Assembly (NCBI RefSeq): GCF_047495555.1
Contig: NZ_CP166866.1
Coordinates: 1,276,001 to 1,340,000, forward strand
Direction of reading: 5' to 3'
Source of the DNA: Methanobacterium_D sp040373355
GTDB lineage: Archaea; Methanobacteriota; Methanobacteria; Methanobacteriales; Methanobacteriaceae
Length of the DNA stretch: 64,000 bases
The translations under genes and the position numbers were made by a program. This document shows positions 61,174 to 64,000 of the stretch, piece after piece (the first letter of the stretch is position 1; the number at the start of each line of letters is the position of its first letter). The notes under the pieces are model-generated. The model had not been told where the DNA came from. It worked only from the letters and a program-made list of their open reading frames with translations, and did no database searches.

Positions 61174-62406
61174 ATGGAAGACATGTCCAAAAATGTAATG
61201 AAAAAGACTGAAGATCTTAAAAAGGAAATAAAACTCCTAAAAGAAGAAAACACTAAAACAAAAAGAAACCTAATGTGGAAAGTAAGAAAACTTGAAAAGG
61301 ACAAAGTTTTAGTTGAAAATGAAAAAATGAGGCTTGACAGAGAAGTAAAGTCCCTCAGAGGAGAAATTGAACGCTTCAGATCCCCACCGCTTGTAGTAGC
61401 TACAATTACAGAAGTCTTAGAGGACGGAAAACTTGTAGTAAAAAGCAGTACAGGCCCTCATTTCGTAATTGGATATTCACGTTTATTAGATACAAGTTCA
61501 CTAGAACCCGGTGCAAGGGTTGCTTTAAATCAACAGACATTCAGCATTGTAAATATTTTACCATCTGAAAAAGATCCACTGATAAGTGGTATGGAAGTTG
61601 ATGAAAAACCAGATGTAAGCTATGAAGAAATAGGTGGTCTTGAAGAACAAGTAGTTGAAATTAAAGAAACAGTTGAACTACCTCTTAAAAAACCGGAATT
61701 ATTTACCAATATTGGAATTGAACCTCCTAAAGGAGTTCTTCTCTACGGTCCACCCGGGACAGGTAAGACATTACTTGCAAAAGCAGTTGCAAACGAAACT
61801 AATGCAACATTTATAAAAATTGTTGCTTCAGAATTCGTTAAAAAATATATTGGAGAAGGTGCAAGATTAGTTAGAGGAGTATTTGAACTTGCAAAAGAAA
61901 AAGCTCCAAGTATAATATTCATCGACGAGATAGACGCAATTGCAGCAAAGAGGCTTAAAAGTTCCACCAGTGGTGACAGAGAAGTCCAGCGAACTCTCAT
62001 GCAGCTTCTTGCAGAAATGGATGGATTTGAAGCCAGAGGAGATGTGGGAATTGTTGCAGCAACCAACAGACCTGACATACTAGACCCTGCTCTTTTACGT
62101 CCTGGAAGGTTTGACAGATTTATAGAAGTACCAGTACCAAATGAAGATGGTAGAATCGAAATCTTAAAAATCCACACTCAAAACATGTCATTAGAAGAAG
62201 AAGTGGATATAAGATTAGTTTCATCACTTGCAGAAGGTGCATCCGGTGCTGACCTTAAAGCAATATGTACTGAAGCAGGTATGTTTGCAATTAGGGAAGA
62301 AAGATCTGTTGTTACAATGAACGACTTCATGGATGCGATTGATAAGATTGTAGGTCTTGAAAAAGAAGAAGAAGTTAGAAGAGAAGCCGGTGTAATGTTC
62401 GGTTAA
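61174..62406 (+). CDS. pan: Proteasome-activating nucleotidase PAN
   Basis: AAA+ hexamer that unfolds substrates for the 20S proteasome. 410 residues: N-terminal coiled coil (about 5-70), OB domain (70-150), AAA domain with GPPGTGKTLLAKAVA (Walker A, about 193), IIFIDEIDAIAA (Walker B) and the second region of homology VAATNRPDILDPALLRPGRFDR. The protein ends GVMFG, so the HbYX tail that opens the proteasome gate reads M-F-G: Phe in place of Tyr. Start at the ATG at 61174; GGAGTGAG and GGATC lie upstream. Confidence 0.95.
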   Translation: MEDMSKNVMKKTEDLKKEIKLLKEENTKTKRNLMWKVRKLEKDKVLVENEKMRLDREVKSLRGEIERFRSPPLVVATITEVLEDGKLVVKSSTGPHFVIGYSRLLDTSSLEPGARVALNQQTFSIVNILPSEKDPLISGMEVDEKPDVSYEEIGGLEEQVVEIKETVELPLKKPELFTNIGIEPPKGVLLYGPPGTGKTLLAKAVANETNATFIKIVASEFVKKYIGEGARLVRGVFELAKEKAPSIIFIDEIDAIAAKRLKSSTSGDREVQRTLMQLLAEMDGFEARGDVGIVAATNRPDILDPALLRPGRFDRFIEVPVPNEDGRIEILKIHTQNMSLEEEVDIRLVSSLAEGASGADLKAICTEAGMFAIREERSVVTMNDFMDAIDKIVGLEKEEEVRREAGVMFG

Positions 62407-62515
62407 TCTCTCAATTATTTATTTTTTAAAGAATAATATTGTAATCTAATCTATTTAGGCCAATGATGAACCCTATGAGCTCTGATTAGTGATGAATGAT
62501 GGGCGAACTGAGGCT

Positions 62516-62765
62516 ATAAATTTTACAATCGTAGGTTTTTAAAATTTATGCATCACAATCGAAGATTATGAATGCTATCAAAAATCAAAGATTTTTTGTG
62601 CGTCAAAAACATAGTTTTTGACAGCTGACAAATCTATTTATAGATTTGCTGCCCGGAAGCAAAGCTTGCAAAACGAAGTTTTGCGCTCCAAAATCGAAGA
62701 TTTTGAGAGCTTCTAATGGCTGAAAAATTTTTTATTTTTGCGCCACAAAACGAAGTTTTGTAGGC
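62516..62765 (+). repeat. Array of about nine hairpins, four with a GAA loop
   Basis: In order: ATAAATTTTA/TAAAATTTAT (62516-62549, 14-nt loop); GCAT + CACAATC, GAA, GATTATG, bulged A, ATGC (62550-62575, one mismatch); AAAAATC/GATTTTT (62580-62596); GTCAAAAAC/GTTTTTGAC (62602-62622); CAAATCTA/TAGATTTG (62629-62648); GCAA/TTGC (62659-62669); GCAAAAC, GAA, GTTTTGC (62668-62684); GCTC + CAAAATC, GAA, GATTTTG, bulged A, GAGC (62685-62710); GCC + ACAAAAC, GAA, GTTTTGT, bulged A, GGC (62742-62765). No protein frame. The build matches that at 34428-34453. Confidence 0.75.
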
Positions 62766-62892
62766 TATTTTATTATTAATTTTAATATTTCAAGTATAAA
62801 TCATATAAAGTTAAGAAATATTATTACTTTTTGAAAATTGAATACTATCTTTTAAGCTGCTTGCAATCTTTTTATTTGAAGGAGAGCTTTAT

Positions 62893-63705
62893 ATGATTGA
62901 ATACTTCCAGAATCTTGATCCAATAACACAGACTTTTATTGCAACACTTTTTACGTGGGGAATGACAGCTCTGGGAGCATCTATAGTCTTTATGGTTAGA
63001 GGTATAGATAAGAGAATGCTTGATGGAGCTCTCGGCTTTGCTGGAGGTGTAATGATTGCAGCAAGTTTCTTTTCACTTCTTGCTCCTGCAATAGATATGG
63101 CTGAAAGCATGAGTATTCCAGCATGGATTCCTGCATCAATTGGATTTCTTTTAGGTGGATTTGTAATAGGAATGGTGGATAAAATAATTCCTCATCTTCA
63201 CAAAGGACTTCCAATAGAAGAATCTGAAGGTATTAAAACAAGCTGGAGACGCAGTACACTATTAATTCTTGCAATTACTTTACATAATATTCCTGAGGGT
63301 TTAGCAATTGGAGTTGCATTTGGAGCCGTGGCTGCAGGCATTAATTCTGCTACTTTACCCATTGCCATTGCTTTAGCTATAGGAATTGGAATCCAAAATT
63401 TTCCCGAAGGAATGGCCATCTCAATGCCTCTTAGACGTGAAGGGATGACTGGACTTAAAAGTTTCTGGTATGGTCAACTATCTGCAGTTGTAGAACCAAT
63501 TGCGGGCATAATTGGGGCAACTTTAGTTTTATTTTCTCAGCCAGTTCTGCCATATGCGCTGGGTTTTGCAGCAGGGGCTATGATATTTGTTGTAGTTGAA
63601 GAAGTCGTCCCTGAATCACAGAGAAATGGAAATGCAGATTTAGCAACTATGGGGGCAATGTTAGGCTTTGCGTTGATGATGATACTTGATATAGCATTTA
63701 GTTAA
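62893..63705 (+). CDS. ZIP-family metal transporter
   Basis: 270 residues, eight membrane helices. The binuclear metal site of helices 4 and 5 is visible as LHNIPEGLAIGVAFG and IGIQNFPEGMAISMPL; FVVVEEVVPESQRNG follows in the GufA subfamily manner. The loop between helices 3 and 4 has HLHKGLPIEESEG. Imports zinc or other divalent ions. GGAGAG before the ATG. The preceding gap holds the hairpin array. Convergent with mntP. Confidence 0.9.
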   Translation: MIEYFQNLDPITQTFIATLFTWGMTALGASIVFMVRGIDKRMLDGALGFAGGVMIAASFFSLLAPAIDMAESMSIPAWIPASIGFLLGGFVIGMVDKIIPHLHKGLPIEESEGIKTSWRRSTLLILAITLHNIPEGLAIGVAFGAVAAGINSATLPIAIALAIGIGIQNFPEGMAISMPLRREGMTGLKSFWYGQLSAVVEPIAGIIGATLVLFSQPVLPYALGFAAGAMIFVVVEEVVPESQRNGNADLATMGAMLGFALMMILDIAFS

Positions 63706-63718
63706 TTGAAAAATAATT

Positions 63719-64000
63719 TTAAAGGAATAAATTTTCAAGTAGAATTTTAAATCCAATAGCAATGAGTATTAGACCACCAAATATCTCTATTTTATTTTCA
63801 AATAGGTGGCCAATATTTTTGCCAATATAAACACCTATAAATGATAGTATAAATGTTATTACTCCTATTATAATCACTGGTTCTAATATTGCTGTATTAA
63901 GGAAAGCAAAACTTACTCCAACTGCAAATGCATCAATACTGGTGGCAATAGATAGAATTATTAATTCCTTTAATGAAAATACAGCACATGTATCTTCTTC
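63719..64000 (-). CDS. mntP: MntP-family manganese efflux pump, 5' part outside window
   Basis: The last 93 residues of a small membrane protein. Seen: KELIILSIATSIDAFAVGVSFAFL with the ATSIDAFAVG motif that is the second half of the MntP tandem repeat, then IGVYIGKNIGHLFENKIEIFGGLILIAIGFKILLENL. Exports Mn. About half of the usual 180-190 residues are seen. Convergent with the ZIP gene, 13 bp apart. In the window there is no MntR gene. Confidence 0.85.
   Translation of the reverse strand, partial: EEDTCAVFSLKELIILSIATSIDAFAVGVSFAFLNTAILEPVIIIGVITFILSFIGVYIGKNIGHLFENKIEIFGGLILIAIGFKILLENLFL

Noticed and set aside
61743..62177. 144-codon minus-strand frame inside pan
   Set aside because: Antisense to the PAN ATPase core, low-complexity Ser/Ala-rich translation, no ribosome site.
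62516..62765. CRISPR array
   Set aside because: The repeated units are self-complementary and differ in sequence; there are no identical direct repeats with regular spacers and no cas genes in the window.

Overview
The window is the chromosome of a low-GC, pseudomurein-walled, hydrogenotrophic methanogen of the order Methanobacteriales, most likely a mesophilic Methanobacterium. Evidence: a coenzyme F430 synthetase (CfbE), hydrogenase maturation genes (hypA, hypB, a HycI-type protease), a pseudomurein precursor cluster (ATP-grasp enzyme, MraY-like transferase, Mur-type ligase), archaeal information-processing genes (PAN, aMBF1, aIF5A, Cgi121, TrmG10, Nre), TTTAAATA-type TATA boxes and GGTGAT/GGAGG ribosome binding sites, often in front of TTG starts.

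Layout. 0-12 kb is mostly core metabolism: adenine deaminase (cut by the left edge), a geranylgeranyl-reductase-type flavoprotein, a small membrane protein, ornithine cyclodeaminase-like protein, the polyamine/hypusine group (agmatinase and aIF5A divergent from pyruvoyl arginine decarboxylase), an inositol-phosphatase-type NADP/sugar phosphatase coupled to NAD kinase, CfbE, HemC, a Gfo/Idh/MocA dehydrogenase and an HTH-phosphoribosyltransferase regulator. 12-22 kb is more accessory: a nine-PAS histidine kinase, MarR, acetyltransferases, hydrolases and a methyltransferase. 22-29 kb holds Nre DNA repair protein, a PLP enzyme, KEOPS Cgi121, citramalate synthase, TrmG10 and digeranylgeranylglycerophospholipid reductase. 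29-35 kb has small redox proteins, a TetR operon with two Cys-rich paralogues, and a DUF1894/DUF1890/membrane-protein operon. 35-43 kb holds tRNA-Ala, hypAB, PRPP synthetase, a DEAD helicase and LonB. 43-52 kb holds an Sm-like protein, cobyric acid synthase, Na/Ca exchanger plus UspA, two CorA proteins, two tRNA-Gly genes, a CBS protein, NikR, a PRMT-like methyltransferase and a hydrogenase protease. 52.7-58.2 kb is the cell-wall cluster. 58-64 kb holds a dead histidine kinase fragment, TRAM protein, aMBF1, PAN, a ZIP transporter and MntP (cut by the right edge).

A nickel/cofactor theme recurs: NikR, HypA, HypB, the hydrogenase protease, CfbE and HemC supply Ni enzymes and tetrapyrroles of methanogenesis; CorA, ZIP, MntP and the Ca exchanger handle other metals.

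The signals most worth a second look are non-coding. (1) At 2.64-2.93 kb three DtxR/IdeR-type iron boxes surround a TATA box, followed by a well-folded segment with two long stem-loops whose loops carry CCUC/CACCU sequence resembling the 16S anti-Shine-Dalgarno: a candidate metal-controlled small RNA. (2) At 34.4 and 62.5-62.8 kb there is a covarying 24-26 nt hairpin family with an invariant C-GAA-G loop and a single bulged A. (3) nikR has two promoter modules 106 bp apart with the same palindrome in the same place. (4) The TetR operon has a nested symmetric operator. (5) The hydrogenase protease has no ATG, GTG or TTG start codon.
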